From JAGRCP01 sp942490705 (GTDB lineage: Bacteria; Chloroflexota; Anaerolineae; Caldilineales; Caldilineaceae), in assembly GCA_942490705.1 (NCBI GenBank), contig CALNXY010000005.1:439868-503867 (forward strand): 64,000 nucleotides of DNA, in the 5' to 3' direction. Shown in pieces: positions 1-9,482 of this stretch; the first letter of the stretch is position 1, and each line of letters opens with the position of its first letter. Position numbers and translations under genes: made by a program. Under the pieces are notes generated by a model. That model worked only from the letters and a program-made list of their open reading frames with translations, was not told the DNA's origin and did no database searches.

Positions 1-966
1 CAATAACTCGACGCCGCGTTGAAGCGCCGGCACTGTATCTTCATAGTTACGTCGCGCATAAAGCGCCATACCCAGGTGAACCTGTGCTGGACCGTAATTG
101 GGATCCAACTCGACCGCTTGACGCAACGTACGGATGGCCTGAAGATGATCACCGACATTGTACAGGCCGAAGCCCAATGCATCCAGCGTAACGGGGGATT
201 CGTAGACCTCAACAGCCTTGCGGTAACTCTCGTTGGCCTTTTCATACTCAAGCAGGCCAATACGATATTGACGACCCTGCTCGATGTACAGGTCATGGCG
301 CTCGGGCGCAAGCTCTAGCGCTGCGGTATATGCTTCGACGGCTTGTTCATACTCACCCTGGCGCTCGTAGAGATATGCCTGGTTGCGCCAGGTCAAAATA
401 TGGTTGTCATCTAAAGCAAAGGCTTGATTCAAATAGTCTTGCGCGACGTCCCAGTTGCCGACATCGGTATATATCTCAGCCAGCACAGCCAACGTCTGAA
501 CGTGCTCGGGATCTACCTCCAAGGCGTCCAACGCGTGGTTGATCGCCTCCTCATAGTCACCGCGCCAGTCTTCAGCCCGGGCCAATGCCGCCAGTGCGTC
601 GGGGTCGTCCGGAGCCAGGGCAACAGCTTCCTGCGCCATCTCATAAGCCTGCGGCACATCTTGCAGGATCAGGTAAAGCTGCGACAATGCAACGTAGGGT
701 ATCGAGCTATCCGGTTCCAGCCGGCTCATCTGGCGATAGGCGGCTAATGCACCATCATAGTCAGCCGCCGCCAGCGACGCTTCGGCGTCCGCCTGGTAGG
801 AAGCCCCACTGCGGGTTGGAATCGGCGTCGGTTCCAGAGGCGTATCTATGATCCATGACGGTCGCTGTTCATAGAGCACGATGCCAATGATGGCAAGCAA
901 GATCAGTGGCCAAAAACGCCATCGACCTCGCCGCCGTCGCGGCTTGTACGAACGATCAAGATACAT
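1..966 (-). CDS. TPR-repeat membrane-anchored protein (3' end outside window)
   Basis: Reading the minus strand from an ATG at 966 gives an open frame that runs off the left edge, so the C-terminus is missing. The N-terminus is basic (MYLDRSYKPRRRRGRW) and is followed by one hydrophobic segment (FWPLILLAIIGIVLY), which predicts a signal anchor. The rest is a string of tetratricopeptide repeats with typical A-L-Y-x-A-I spacing, such as GEYEQAVEAYTAALELAPER. TPR arrays act as protein-binding scaffolds, so this is probably an extracytoplasmic scaffold or assembly protein. No catalytic domain is visible in the part present, and the partner is unknown. Confidence 0.85.
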   Translation of the reverse strand, partial: MYLDRSYKPRRRRGRWRFWPLILLAIIGIVLYEQRPSWIIDTPLEPTPIPTRSGASYQADAEASLAAADYDGALAAYRQMSRLEPDSSIPYVALSQLYLILQDVPQAYEMAQEAVALAPDDPDALAALARAEDWRGDYEEAINHALDALEVDPEHVQTLAVLAEIYTDVGNWDVAQDYLNQAFALDDNHILTWRNQAYLYERQGEYEQAVEAYTAALELAPERHDLYIEQGRQYRIGLLEYEKANESYRKAVEVYESPVTLDALGFGLYNVGDHLQAIRTLRQAVELDPNYGPAQVHLGMALYARRNYEDTVPALQRGVELL

Positions 967-1074
967 AAGCGAATTGCAATTGGCTCCAGCGCCCAAAGCG
1001 GGGCGCAATCTATCCAAATCTTGCTCTATCCTCCTGGCATATGGTATAAGTGACGAGCAATCATCACTTCATTT

Positions 1075-1146
1075 GCCCTCGTAGCTCAGTGGATAGAGCA
1101 CCGGCCTCCGGAGCCGGGAGCCCAGGTTCGAATCCTGGCGGGGGCG
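1075..1146 (+). tRNA. tRNA-Arg (anticodon CCG)
   Basis: A full cloverleaf can be folded. The acceptor stem pairs GCCCTCG (1075-1081) with CGGGGGC (1139-1145), with G as discriminator. The D-stem is GCTC/GAGC. The anticodon stem is CCGGC/GCCGG around the loop CTCCGGA, giving anticodon CCG. The T-arm is CCAGG-TTCGAAT-CCTGG. CCG reads arginine codon CGG. No CCA is encoded. The gene lies 14 bases before the stop codon of the opposing GH3-like gene. Confidence 0.95.
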
Positions 1147-1159
1147 CTCCCAATACTCA

Positions 1160-4100
1160 TCAACTTGGCGTAGTCGTCGTATCCTCGGAGGAGAGGTTCT
1201 GCGGCGTTTCGACACGCAGCTGCAACCAGAGTAGCGGAACAATCATCCCCATAAAAACCACCACACCGGCTGCCCACGAGCCCAGCGAATCTCCCAACCA
1301 TCTGGCCCCTGGAATCAACCCCAGACCGTATAGAAGATAAAAAAGCAAGCCAACGATTACGGCCCACAAGATATTGTACACCAATGTGGAACGGGGCAGT
1401 GTGCGGATCTGTACGATCAGCAAGAGGCTAACAACAATCAGAATTGTAAAAAACGCAACCAGCAGGCTCAGAAGATTCACGTTGTCCAGATTTAGAACGG
1501 CCCCTGCATCGTCGGACTGCGCTACGGCCGTCGTCGGCGCTTCAATGTCTGAAGAAGGCGCATCACCCACAGAAGATTCCGCTCCTTCTACAGGCGCAAC
1601 TGGCAAATCATCCAACAAGGCCAACTTGACCGTGATGGGCGGACCCGTCGACGCTTCACCGCTACGGGCCGAGATCGACAATGTGCCGCTTTCGCTCAGC
1701 AGTAGATCGCGCGAGGCGATGCCTTGGCGCGTCAAGGCTGGCTCGGCGGAAACGGCAAGATCTTTGCCCTCATATGCGATCTGGAATTCTACAGGCGTAT
1801 TGTCGGCCACGAGGTTACCATTGTAGTCAATAATCGGGCCAACCTCAACGGTGACGCTGTTAGCGATATAGGCATCTTGCGACTCGAGGGCCAGGGTGGC
1901 AGTGTTGACCACGACCTGCCCGTCTACGAGGACTTGTAGAGGCATCTGTACCTGTGCATCGGGCTGAAGCCGTTCAGTCAGATTATCAAAACGCGTCCCC
2001 GAGACGCTGAGCGGCGGCGCGCCGGCCGGCACAATGCCGCGGAAAAGCGTACGAACGGCCATCTCAAGAAAAGTTGTAGAATGGCTATAAACCCCAAGGT
2101 AGGTCGAGAGTTGACTGATCTCCGTTGCATCCAGAAAGTTGGGCGCCTGAAGCGCCAGTACAACCACCTGTTTTCCTTCAACCTGTTCGCCCCGTTGACG
2201 CAAAAAGCGCTTCACAATATCACTATCGGGATCCGCGCCCGGGTCAACATTGAGCATGGCAAAGATGATCCAATCGGCGTCATCGATATCGCGCTCAATG
2301 CGGCTGAATTTGTCGTCACCAGCTGATTGATCCTGAGGCGGGGAGGGAGGAATGTTGACGGTGAAGGCAGGCTGCGGGCGATCCTGAGGGTCCGTGGCAA
2401 CGGTCACGGCCTGACTTGAAGTAACGATTTCCGTGGCAGAGATCGCAACGCTTGGTTCGAGCGCCGGAATCATAACGGCGATGCCGGCGCTAGGCTCTTC
2501 ATCAACTACGACCTCTTCCCCAGTCTCCAAAATCTCAGCCAGCTCCCCGAACGTATAGTTCTTGAGTTGGTCTGGCGCCACTTGCCCCGTGCCTTCCGGG
2601 CCATAAAGTTTCAGAATTATATCGCCAATCTCTTCCGGTCCCACAGAGATATCGGCGAGGCAGGTTGCGCACTCTTTGACCCACCGAAGATCGGTGAAGA
2701 TCACGACCTGTTCATCGGACTGCAATGGCGGCGGCAATGTGTCGGTCACGGTCAGCGGATCGGGATAGAGAATCGTAATCGACTCTCGCGCCACCTGCTG
2801 CACAATTCGCTCCGCTTCCGACATCGCGACGCTCTCGTCGTCAAACAGGGCCAGGTCTGCCGGCGTGCTCAGAAGATCGGTCAAGACAATCGTACCGGCT
2901 GGCGGAATCTCCGTCATGGTAAGGGGGAGTGCGTCAGCACCGGCTTCGGCCACCAACATGACGCCTTCACTGACCAAACGCTCTGCTGAGGCCAAGACTT
3001 CGGCCGGATCTAACGCTAGCTTCAGCTTTGCGCGGATGATGCGCCGCACGGCATCATCAACCTGCAGGGCAAACCCAAAATCATCTGCGTAGCGTGATTG
3101 AAAAAAGGTTACCGTTTCTTCAATATTTTTCAATTCGCTGGCCCAGGTGCCATCCTTGCCAAAATAGCCCAAATAGATCATGTCATTCCCGGCCGTGAAT
3201 GCATCCAACGCAGCCCGTCGAAATGGAAAATCTACCAAGGCGGGGTCATACGCGCGGCGAATTGCAGGCAGCCCCAGCGCCGTGGTCATCATCAACCCAC
3301 CGTCGTCACGCCAAGTCTCCAGACCCTGCTCCTCCATAAGCATACTCAGGGCCGGAGAGAGACCAAGCGGCGGCACCCGTCCCGAGCCAGTCGGCTGATA
3401 GGCCGTGTAGCGCATATGACTGGACATGAGGGCATCGGTCCGAACCGATTGGCCGGTCAGATTGGACGGCCTCCCCCTGGTGACAGTGAGGAAAGGCGGG
3501 AGCGATTTCTGTGCCATGGTCTCTGGCGTGTCTTGAATGGTGGCGACCTCAAACACTGGCAGCCGATCGGCCGAGCCAATGCCTGGGAAATGACGGGCGA
3601 CGGTCGCAACCGTCTCCGTGCTTCCCGCTTTCACGCCAGCAATATAGGCCGAACCCAGCTCACTGACCCAGAAGGCGTCGCCTCCAAAGGAAAAGATACC
3701 CAGGCTGCCGACTGCATCAGTGCGCGGTACACTATAAACGTCGAGTATGGGGCCAAGCAGTAGATTCACGCCTACCGCGGCTAGTTCGCGACCGACGATG
3801 CCGCCAACGTCATAAGCAAGTGATGGATTCCAGCCTGCCCCCAAAGTCATTTGATTGGGCAGTTCTGTAAAGTTGCGCCGCAAGGCAGTGGCCATGACAT
3901 CATCGCCAAACTGTTCTACCCCGACAAATAGGGGCAATGCAGTGGCTGCGGTATCGAGTTCATCTTCATCCAGCGGGGCAAGTGCATCATCGACAGGCAA
4001 CGTAGCACCGAAGGCAAGGGCCTGCAAACGGTTAGCGAGCGAGGCGACAAGGGCTGGCGTATCAGCATTCTTGGCATTGACAAAATTGCCATAGGCCGGC

Positions 4101-4441
4101 GTGAGCACAACGCCGCCGATGCGATATGTTTGAATTAGTTCAGCGATATCACTTTCCGGACCAGTCTCGTCACCCAGAAAATTGGTGACGAAGAGTTGCC
4201 CCACCCGATCGGCCGGTAGGAGCGTGGCGAGATAGGCTTCGACCAGCGCATCCAGGTAGCGGTCGACAAGCTCCTGTTCCGCGGGATCATCCAGTTGCCA
4301 ACTGAAAGTGTCAGAGACATCTGCAGGCGGCATCAGTGGTGACTCCGATTGACTGATGGCGGCCACTGGCATGCAAAGAGGAGTACAAATAAGTAACAAC
4401 GCTATCCAGATTCGCCATTGGAAAGAATTGGGGACTGGCAT
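1160..4441 (-). CDS. GH3-like membrane protein, probable nucleophile lost
   Basis: About 1,093 residues. The N-terminal third resembles the glycoside hydrolase family 3 barrel (beta-N-acetylhexosaminidase/beta-glucosidase): GVNLLLGPILDV, the KHFPG-like motif ARHFPGIGSADR, and the block GGLMMTTALGLPAI where active members have a T/S-D catalytic Asp. Here that Asp position reads Thr, so hydrolase activity is doubtful. A long acidic, Pro-rich extracytoplasmic region follows, and two or three membrane segments close the protein (LLSLLVAFFTILIVVSLLLIV and the next 60 residues). The chosen start (4441) puts a clean signal peptide at the N-terminus; an in-frame ATG at 4483 is the alternative. Neither has a clear ribosome binding site. 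The family placement is good; the function in this protein is unknown. Confidence 0.75.
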   Translation of the reverse strand: MPVPNSFQWRIWIALLLICTPLCMPVAAISQSESPLMPPADVSDTFSWQLDDPAEQELVDRYLDALVEAYLATLLPADRVGQLFVTNFLGDETGPESDIAELIQTYRIGGVVLTPAYGNFVNAKNADTPALVASLANRLQALAFGATLPVDDALAPLDEDELDTAATALPLFVGVEQFGDDVMATALRRNFTELPNQMTLGAGWNPSLAYDVGGIVGRELAAVGVNLLLGPILDVYSVPRTDAVGSLGIFSFGGDAFWVSELGSAYIAGVKAGSTETVATVARHFPGIGSADRLPVFEVATIQDTPETMAQKSLPPFLTVTRGRPSNLTGQSVRTDALMSSHMRYTAYQPTGSGRVPPLGLSPALSMLMEEQGLETWRDDGGLMMTTALGLPAIRRAYDPALVDFPFRRAALDAFTAGNDMIYLGYFGKDGTWASELKNIEETVTFFQSRYADDFGFALQVDDAVRRIIRAKLKLALDPAEVLASAERLVSEGVMLVAEAGADALPLTMTEIPPAGTIVLTDLLSTPADLALFDDESVAMSEAERIVQQVARESITILYPDPLTVTDTLPPPLQSDEQVVIFTDLRWVKECATCLADISVGPEEIGDIILKLYGPEGTGQVAPDQLKNYTFGELAEILETGEEVVVDEEPSAGIAVMIPALEPSVAISATEIVTSSQAVTVATDPQDRPQPAFTVNIPPSPPQDQSAGDDKFSRIERDIDDADWIIFAMLNVDPGADPDSDIVKRFLRQRGEQVEGKQVVVLALQAPNFLDATEISQLSTYLGVYSHSTTFLEMAVRTLFRGIVPAGAPPLSVSGTRFDNLTERLQPDAQVQMPLQVLVDGQVVVNTATLALESQDAYIANSVTVEVGPIIDYNGNLVADNTPVEFQIAYEGKDLAVSAEPALTRQGIASRDLLLSESGTLSISARSGEASTGPPITVKLALLDDLPVAPVEGAESSVGDAPSSDIEAPTTAVAQSDDAGAVLNLDNVNLLSLLVAFFTILIVVSLLLIVQIRTLPRSTLVYNILWAVIVGLLFYLLYGLGLIPGARWLGDSLGSWAAGVVVFMGMIVPLLWLQLRVETPQNLSSEDTTTTPS

Positions 4442-4643
4442 AATCAACCGTTTTCGCCCTGAAAAGATAGCGGGAGGAGGCATTTCAGCATGGACCCCAG
4501 TATAGCATCAACGAACGCTCACTCCGAATCGATGCCGTTCGCTGGCAAGCCCCATGCGTACAGGAAAAAATGGCCCTGCCATTTGTAGAATAAGCGGCGG
4601 AACGGATATACTTACCCTAACGTTTTGGGCTCAAGAAAGCAAT

Positions 4644-5312
4644 ATGAACATAGAAACGAAATATTCTGAAGAGTTGCATATCGATGGCGCAGAGGGGACA
4701 TACCTGCCTGGCCTGAGCCATGAAGACGCTCATGCAGGGGAGGTGATGTCGACGCATGCAGCAGACGCGCCCAAACCGATCGAGGCGGAAGCTGATTCCA
4801 CCGGTTTCAGTTGGCGCTTAGCGATCGGCGAAAGCCTGCAGATCGTTCTCCCTGCGTTGGTGCTGGCGACGGTCGTCCACTTTTTTCTGGCACAGGCTAC
4901 AGTCGTCTACGGCCAGAGTATGGAGCCCAATCTCTATCAGCACCAGCGATTGGTCGTCGATAAGGTGAGTTTCCGGCTGCATCCGCCCCAGCGTGGCGAC
5001 ATCGTTGTCCTTGATCTTCCCCAAATGGATGAGATGCTGGTCAAGCGAGTGGTTGGCATGCCGGGCGAACGCATTGAAATATTCGACGGCATTGTGTACG
5101 TCAATGATGAGCCCTTGCCAGAGCCGTTCCCCCATGACTTGACGGCGTACGACATGCCGGAAATCACGCTTGCGCCACTTCACTATTTTGTGTTGGGTGA
5201 TAATCGCGGCAACAGCAATGACAGCCGCTCCTTTGGCGGAATCCACCGCGACTATATTGTGGGCAGAGTCTGGCTCCGTTACTGGCCAATCAATCAGATG
5301 ACAATCTTTTAG
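4644..5312 (+). CDS. lepB: Signal peptidase I
   Basis: A 222-residue membrane serine protease that removes signal peptides from exported preproteins. One membrane segment (about residues 68-88) precedes the catalytic box GQSMEPNLY with Ser92. The general base Lys134 sits in VKRVVGMPGERIEI, and the C-terminal box is LGDNRGNSNDSRSFGGI. All family boxes are present. The acidic N-terminal extension of about 55 residues is longer than usual. An upstream in-frame ATG at 4554 would add 30 residues without hydrophobic character, so 4644 is preferred. The stop codon is three bases before the next start, so the two genes are probably co-transcribed. Confidence 0.95.
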   Translation: MNIETKYSEELHIDGAEGTYLPGLSHEDAHAGEVMSTHAADAPKPIEAEADSTGFSWRLAIGESLQIVLPALVLATVVHFFLAQATVVYGQSMEPNLYQHQRLVVDKVSFRLHPPQRGDIVVLDLPQMDEMLVKRVVGMPGERIEIFDGIVYVNDEPLPEPFPHDLTAYDMPEITLAPLHYFVLGDNRGNSNDSRSFGGIHRDYIVGRVWLRYWPINQMTIF

Positions 5313-5315
5313 AAT

Positions 5316-7088
5316 ATGACATCCCGACGTTGGAGTAACGTCACCAAAATCATCGTCGTAGCAGCGCTGGCGATCCTGGCCATCGTTCTGCTCATCACCT
5401 TCCGCGTCATGATCATTCCCACGATCGTGGCGTTTTTGGTTGCCTTCATTTTCAGCTACCCGGTAAATTGGGTGCAGCGCCGCACCGGCTGGCCGCGTGG
5501 CATTACTGTGGGTCTGCTATATCTCATCATCCTGGCAGCGGTTGTAATCATTCCCGCGATCTTCATTCCCCGCGTCGATGTAACCGCATCGGTGAACGAC
5601 ACCATCACGGACCTGATCGACAGCCTGCAAAGTGAAGCCTTTGATCGCGTCATCATCATTGGCCCCTATCAGCTATCAACCAATAGCGCCTTCCAGCAGT
5701 TGGGTGATCTTCTCCAGGGGTTTGCGGTCTCTACGGGCAATCCCTTCACAATCTTTCGCAACTTCACAACCGGCGTGCTCACGGCACTCTATGTGGTCGT
5801 CCTCAGTTTCTGGATAATAAAGGACTTTCAGCGCCTACAACGTGCGACCATTGAGCGCGTGCCGAGCGAGTACCAGGAAGAGATGCGCCAAATCGGCCTG
5901 GAACTCGGCGCAATTTGGGACACCTTCCTGCGCGGTCAGATCGTTCTCGCCATCGTCGTAGGGTTTATCACGTGGATCATGCTCTCACTTTTGGGCATGC
6001 CCAATGCTGGCGGGTTGGCGCTGTTGGCTGGGTTTATGGAATTCTTGCCAACCATCGGTCCTGGCGTCAGTATGGCGATTGGGACGACCTTCGCTCTCTT
6101 CCGCGGCTCAACCTATGAATTTTTTGGCAACAACCTTACCTATGCCATTATCGTGCTCGCCGCCTATAACGTCTTAACGTGGTTCGAGAGCGCCTATCTC
6201 ATTCCCCGGCTGATTGGCTCGCGTGTGCGCCTGCATCCGGCAGTAACGTTCGTCGCCATCATCAGCGGCGCGCTCTCCTTTGGTCTGCTGGGCGTGCTAC
6301 TGGCGACGCCGGTCGTGGCGAGTAGTCGCGTCCTATTAGACTACGTCTACCACAAATTGCTAGACCAGAATCCGTTTGAAAGCGCCGAGGTCGGCCAACC
6401 TGCCGTCCGCATCCGCGGGCTGATTGCAGGCCGCAAGATTGAGGGGATCATCTTCGACTTGGATGGCACCTTGACTGACCTCGACTGGTATATGGCCGAT
6501 AGTTTGGTCGATCGTACCACTTGGTTCAACCGGCTCGTCTCTGCCGAGCGCCGGCAGCGGATTGCCCAACGGATGATGATTGCTGGCGAAGGCAGCGTTA
6601 ATTTTCTGATCAAGCGCCTGGAACGACTGGACCGTGATCGTTATCTGACCCGCTTCCAGCCCCTTTTTGACCAAGTTCGCGGCTATCCGCCGCCTGAAGA
6701 ATTAGCGCTCACGGAAGAGGTTGGCGCTACGCTCAACGCGCTCCATCATCAATATAAGCTCGGGCTTGTGACCACACGACGCCGTGAGCAGGTGGATGAA
6801 TTTCTGACGCGGGTCGAGCTTGACCCGAGCACCTTTGACACCATCATCGCCCGCGACGATGTGCGCAATTTACAGCCCCACAGCGAAGCGCTGCTGCTGG
6901 CAGCACAAGAAATGGGCCTGGAACCGGAAAATGTGCTCGTTGTCTGCGACACGGATGGCAGCCTGCGTTCGGGCGGGGCGGCCAACATGGCGACCAGTGG
7001 CGTACTGGGTGGCCTGAGTGACGCGGACGATTTCTCCAGTGCAGACCTTGTCCTCTCCACGCCTGGAGAATTGACCGACTGGCTCTAG
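5316..7088 (+). CDS. AI-2E family permease fused to a HAD-type hydrolase
   Basis: 590 residues in one frame. Residues about 10-345 have the eight-helix layout of the AI-2E/PerM (DUF20) family, including the paired N-terminal helices, the DFQRLQRATIERVPSEYQEE linker region and the conserved PxIGPGxS stretch (LPTIGPG near 246-250). Residues about 376-590 form a haloacid-dehalogenase-like phosphatase: motif I DLDGTLTD (Asp381, Asp383), a cap region, a motif II-like LVTTRR, and motif III/IV region VVCDTDGSLRSGGAANMAT. No stop or frame change lies between the halves. The gene follows lepB by three bases. The substrate of either half is not known; a cytosolic phosphatase tethered to a permease is the structural reading. 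Confidence 0.85.
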   Translation: MTSRRWSNVTKIIVVAALAILAIVLLITFRVMIIPTIVAFLVAFIFSYPVNWVQRRTGWPRGITVGLLYLIILAAVVIIPAIFIPRVDVTASVNDTITDLIDSLQSEAFDRVIIIGPYQLSTNSAFQQLGDLLQGFAVSTGNPFTIFRNFTTGVLTALYVVVLSFWIIKDFQRLQRATIERVPSEYQEEMRQIGLELGAIWDTFLRGQIVLAIVVGFITWIMLSLLGMPNAGGLALLAGFMEFLPTIGPGVSMAIGTTFALFRGSTYEFFGNNLTYAIIVLAAYNVLTWFESAYLIPRLIGSRVRLHPAVTFVAIISGALSFGLLGVLLATPVVASSRVLLDYVYHKLLDQNPFESAEVGQPAVRIRGLIAGRKIEGIIFDLDGTLTDLDWYMADSLVDRTTWFNRLVSAERRQRIAQRMMIAGEGSVNFLIKRLERLDRDRYLTRFQPLFDQVRGYPPPEELALTEEVGATLNALHHQYKLGLVTTRRREQVDEFLTRVELDPSTFDTIIARDDVRNLQPHSEALLLAAQEMGLEPENVLVVCDTDGSLRSGGAANMATSGVLGGLSDADDFSSADLVLSTPGELTDWL

Positions 7089-7090
7089 CC

Positions 7091-8153
7091 ATGATGACCT
7101 GGCGCAGAGTTCTGCAGGTGGCCCTGATCCACGTTGGCGTTTCGATCACGGTTGTGCCGGTGACGAGCACGCTGAACCGCGTTATGATTGCGGATATGGG
7201 CTTTCAGCAACACTGGTCGCGGCCCTGGTTGCTCTCCCTTATCTGCTCTCCCCCCTGCAAGTCGCGGTCGGGAATCATGCCGATACGCATACCCTGTGAG
7301 GCCGCAGGCGTTCTCCATGGATCGTCATTGGCGGGCTGATGGCTTCCTTTTGCAGCTATTTTGCCGCCCATGCCGCCTACCGGCTCTACGATGAACTTCC
7401 GCTCAGCCTGGTAATCGCAGCTGGTTCATTTGTGGTATGGGGCGTGGGGGTCAACATCGCGTCAGTGAGTTACCTGTCACTGGTTACAGACCTTACGGAA
7501 GGTCAAGAAGGTTGGCGGAGTCGCGCCATCAGCGTGATGTGGACGGCCATGATCCTCTCCACCATCGTCATTAGCATCCATGCACACGATGTCCTCCTGG
7601 AGCCCTATGGAGCTGAAACGCTGGGAATGACCGCATCGCAAACTTCACGCCTCACCGCAGTCTGGGGCGTTGGCGTCTTCACTACGCTGACAGTCGGCGT
7701 GCCCATCATGCGGCGGCTAGGAAAAAAGCGCAGCGCAAACCTGGGCGCGTGCCTTACCGCGATTGCCTTTGCCTGCATTATTGGTTCGGGCCTGGCGGGC
7801 AACGTCAATGCCTTCATGGCGTCGGTCCTCGGGCTTGGACTGGGCGGCGGCTTGATGACCGTTAGCAACCTGAGCTTCATGCTTGACATGACGGTGCCCC
7901 AAGCGGCCGGGCTCTACTGGGCGCGTGGGGTGTGGCCAATTTGGCGGGTCAGGCCCTGGGCAGCATCGCCAGCGGCCTGTTGCGCAACGTCATGTTGGGG
8001 ATTACCGGCAACGCGCTGGCCGGATACGTGACTGTGTTTGGTCTGGAAATCGCCGGGTTGCTGTTGGCCATGTGGCTCTTTCGTACTATCTCGGTGGCAG
8101 AATTTCGCGAGGCAGCAGATCTCCATTTGCATGATGCGCTTTCACTGGCATAA
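7091..8153 (+). pseudogene. BCD/PucC-family MFS carrier, disrupted
   Basis: The start (VALIHVGVSITVVPVTSTLNR), middle (SYLSLVTDLTEGQE, ISVMWTAMI) and end (ANLAGQALGSIASGLL) match the BCD/PucC branch of the major facilitator superfamily, known for bacteriochlorophyll-delivery or light-harvesting assembly proteins. Three lesions break it: a frameshift near 7,200 (after ...RVMIADMG the frame continues as LSATLVAALVALPYLL), an in-frame TGA at 7297-7299 inside NHADTHTL-x-GRRR, and a frameshift near 7,925. The reassembled length of about 350 residues is short for the family, so some sequence may also be missing. Genes on both sides are intact, so true decay is more likely than uniformly poor sequence. 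Confidence 0.75.
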
Positions 8154-8318
8154 GCTTGCAGCCATTGCGCTCAACGTAGCGGATCACTACGGAAGCAAGG
8201 CAACAGTTGCGCCGGCCCAAGGCATGCTATCATGTTGCGCGCTATTTTCGGACACCACGCCAGAGACTGACTCCAGGCATGCAGCCGACACGATTTGATT
8301 GAGTGTAAGACAGAAACT

Positions 8319-8609
8319 ATGGTCAAAATTCTAATTAGTTATGATATGCAGGACGGACAAGAGGAAGCCTGCCAGGAGTATCTGGCCAACAAAGTCGCGC
8401 CGCTCTTGGCGCGTAAAGGCTTTAGCCTCAATGATGTCTGGTACACCATGTGGGGCGACTCACCCCAGATCCTTGGCGGCGGTGAAGTAAATAGTCTGGA
8501 TGCCGCCCGCAGCATCTTTCTTTCCTCCGAGTGGGACGAAATTGAAGAAGAGCTGGAACCGATGACGCACAACTTCAGGGTGCGGATCTTCCGTCCGGAG
8601 GACGAATGA
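8319..8609 (+). CDS. Small conserved-looking cytosolic protein
   Basis: A 96-residue protein starting MVKILISYDMQDGQEE. The alternation of strands and helices, and the N-terminal pattern strand-DGQE-helix-P-L--K-G, resembles dimeric alpha/beta-barrel (ferredoxin-like) proteins, but no family can be named with confidence. An upstream start at 8295 would add eight residues; the ATG at 8319 begins directly with the first predicted strand. Its stop overlaps the start of the next gene (ATGA at 8606), so the two are translationally coupled and probably work together. Confidence 0.65.
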   Translation: MVKILISYDMQDGQEEACQEYLANKVAPLLARKGFSLNDVWYTMWGDSPQILGGGEVNSLDAARSIFLSSEWDEIEEELEPMTHNFRVRIFRPEDE

Positions 8610-9391
8610 CAGCGAGAGAGGACGCTACTCTGCCTCAATCCACCGCGCCTGCGCTCGGATCCTCAGCGGAATCCGCACGCTCCGTGCTGCCAGCAGAAGA
8701 AAAACCACTGGCGCTAGTCGTCTTTCTGGAAAATGTGGGGCACGTTTTGGGTCTCAATCTTCCACACTGGACCATGCGCGCGATTGACTATGTGACTGAA
8801 GAGTATGCCAAAATCCTGCTGCACGTCCACGGCGCCTATCGGCGCTACGATCGCGTCGTCATTTTGGAGGATGCCGATGCCAATGGCCCTGCTTTGACGA
8901 ATGCACTGGTCGATTGTAGCCGCACCCATCGCGTGGATGTGCTGCTGCTCGTCCACGGTCATGAAGGGAAGCTCGTCGGCCATGAAGGCAAAGTCATGGT
9001 CGGCATGGAAACCTTCCTCCCTCTGCTGATCGCCTATCGACAGAACCCCGGCCTGCTAGATATTCGCGCGGTCTATGGGCTCAATTGCCATGGCGCAACT
9101 TTGGCATCGATGTGGATCGAACTTGGTGCAGAGGTTGTCAACGGCGCCGCCGGGGTCAACTGGTTTCCTGAACCCAGTCTCACTGTCTTTCTACACAACT
9201 GGCTCAAGGGCAATAGCTTTAGCGATGCAGTCCAGAAGAGCAACCGCCGTGCAGATCGCGTTTGGCGGACTATCTTGCGCAACAAGCCTGACCAGCCGCC
9301 CCATCCGTGGATTTCCTCTAGTCGCCAAATCGTCTACGGGCGACGTGATATTTCTATCGATAGCAAAACGAACCCGGAAGCACTCACATAA
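8606..9391 (+). CDS. Caspase-like (clan CD / CHAT-like) candidate protein
   Basis: A 261-residue protein with no signal peptide. It shows the order expected of clan CD cysteine peptidases: a helix with predicted strand VDVLLLVHGHEG carrying His117-Gly118, then about 40 residues later the strand IRAVYGLNCHGA with Cys161. The segment ALTNALVDCSRTHRVDVLLLV before the His also fits a CHAT or caspase fold. Assignment rests only on this motif geometry, so it is an inference; a catalytically dead relative is possible. The start overlaps the preceding small gene by four bases (ATGA). A hairpin follows the stop immediately. Confidence 0.6.
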   Translation: MTAREDATLPQSTAPALGSSAESARSVLPAEEKPLALVVFLENVGHVLGLNLPHWTMRAIDYVTEEYAKILLHVHGAYRRYDRVVILEDADANGPALTNALVDCSRTHRVDVLLLVHGHEGKLVGHEGKVMVGMETFLPLLIAYRQNPGLLDIRAVYGLNCHGATLASMWIELGAEVVNGAAGVNWFPEPSLTVFLHNWLKGNSFSDAVQKSNRRADRVWRTILRNKPDQPPHPWISSSRQIVYGRRDISIDSKTNPEALT

Positions 9392-9392
9392 A

Positions 9393-9426
9393 AAACTGGC
9401 CGTGATCGGTTGATCATGGCCAGTTT
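9393..9426 (-). terminator. Hairpin terminator between convergent genes
   Basis: The arms AAACTGGCC-G-TGATC (9393-9407) and GATCA-T-GGCCAGTTT (9412-9426) form a stem of 14 pairs with one mismatch and a four-base loop. Read on the minus strand, the stem is followed by a run of T, so it best serves the leftward gene ending at 9483. It also lies just after the stop of the rightward caspase-like gene. Confidence 0.75.
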
Positions 9427-9482
9427 GATGAACTTCTTCAATTTTGCGCACGGATTCTTGCCGAGCGCATCAGTTCTTGGTG

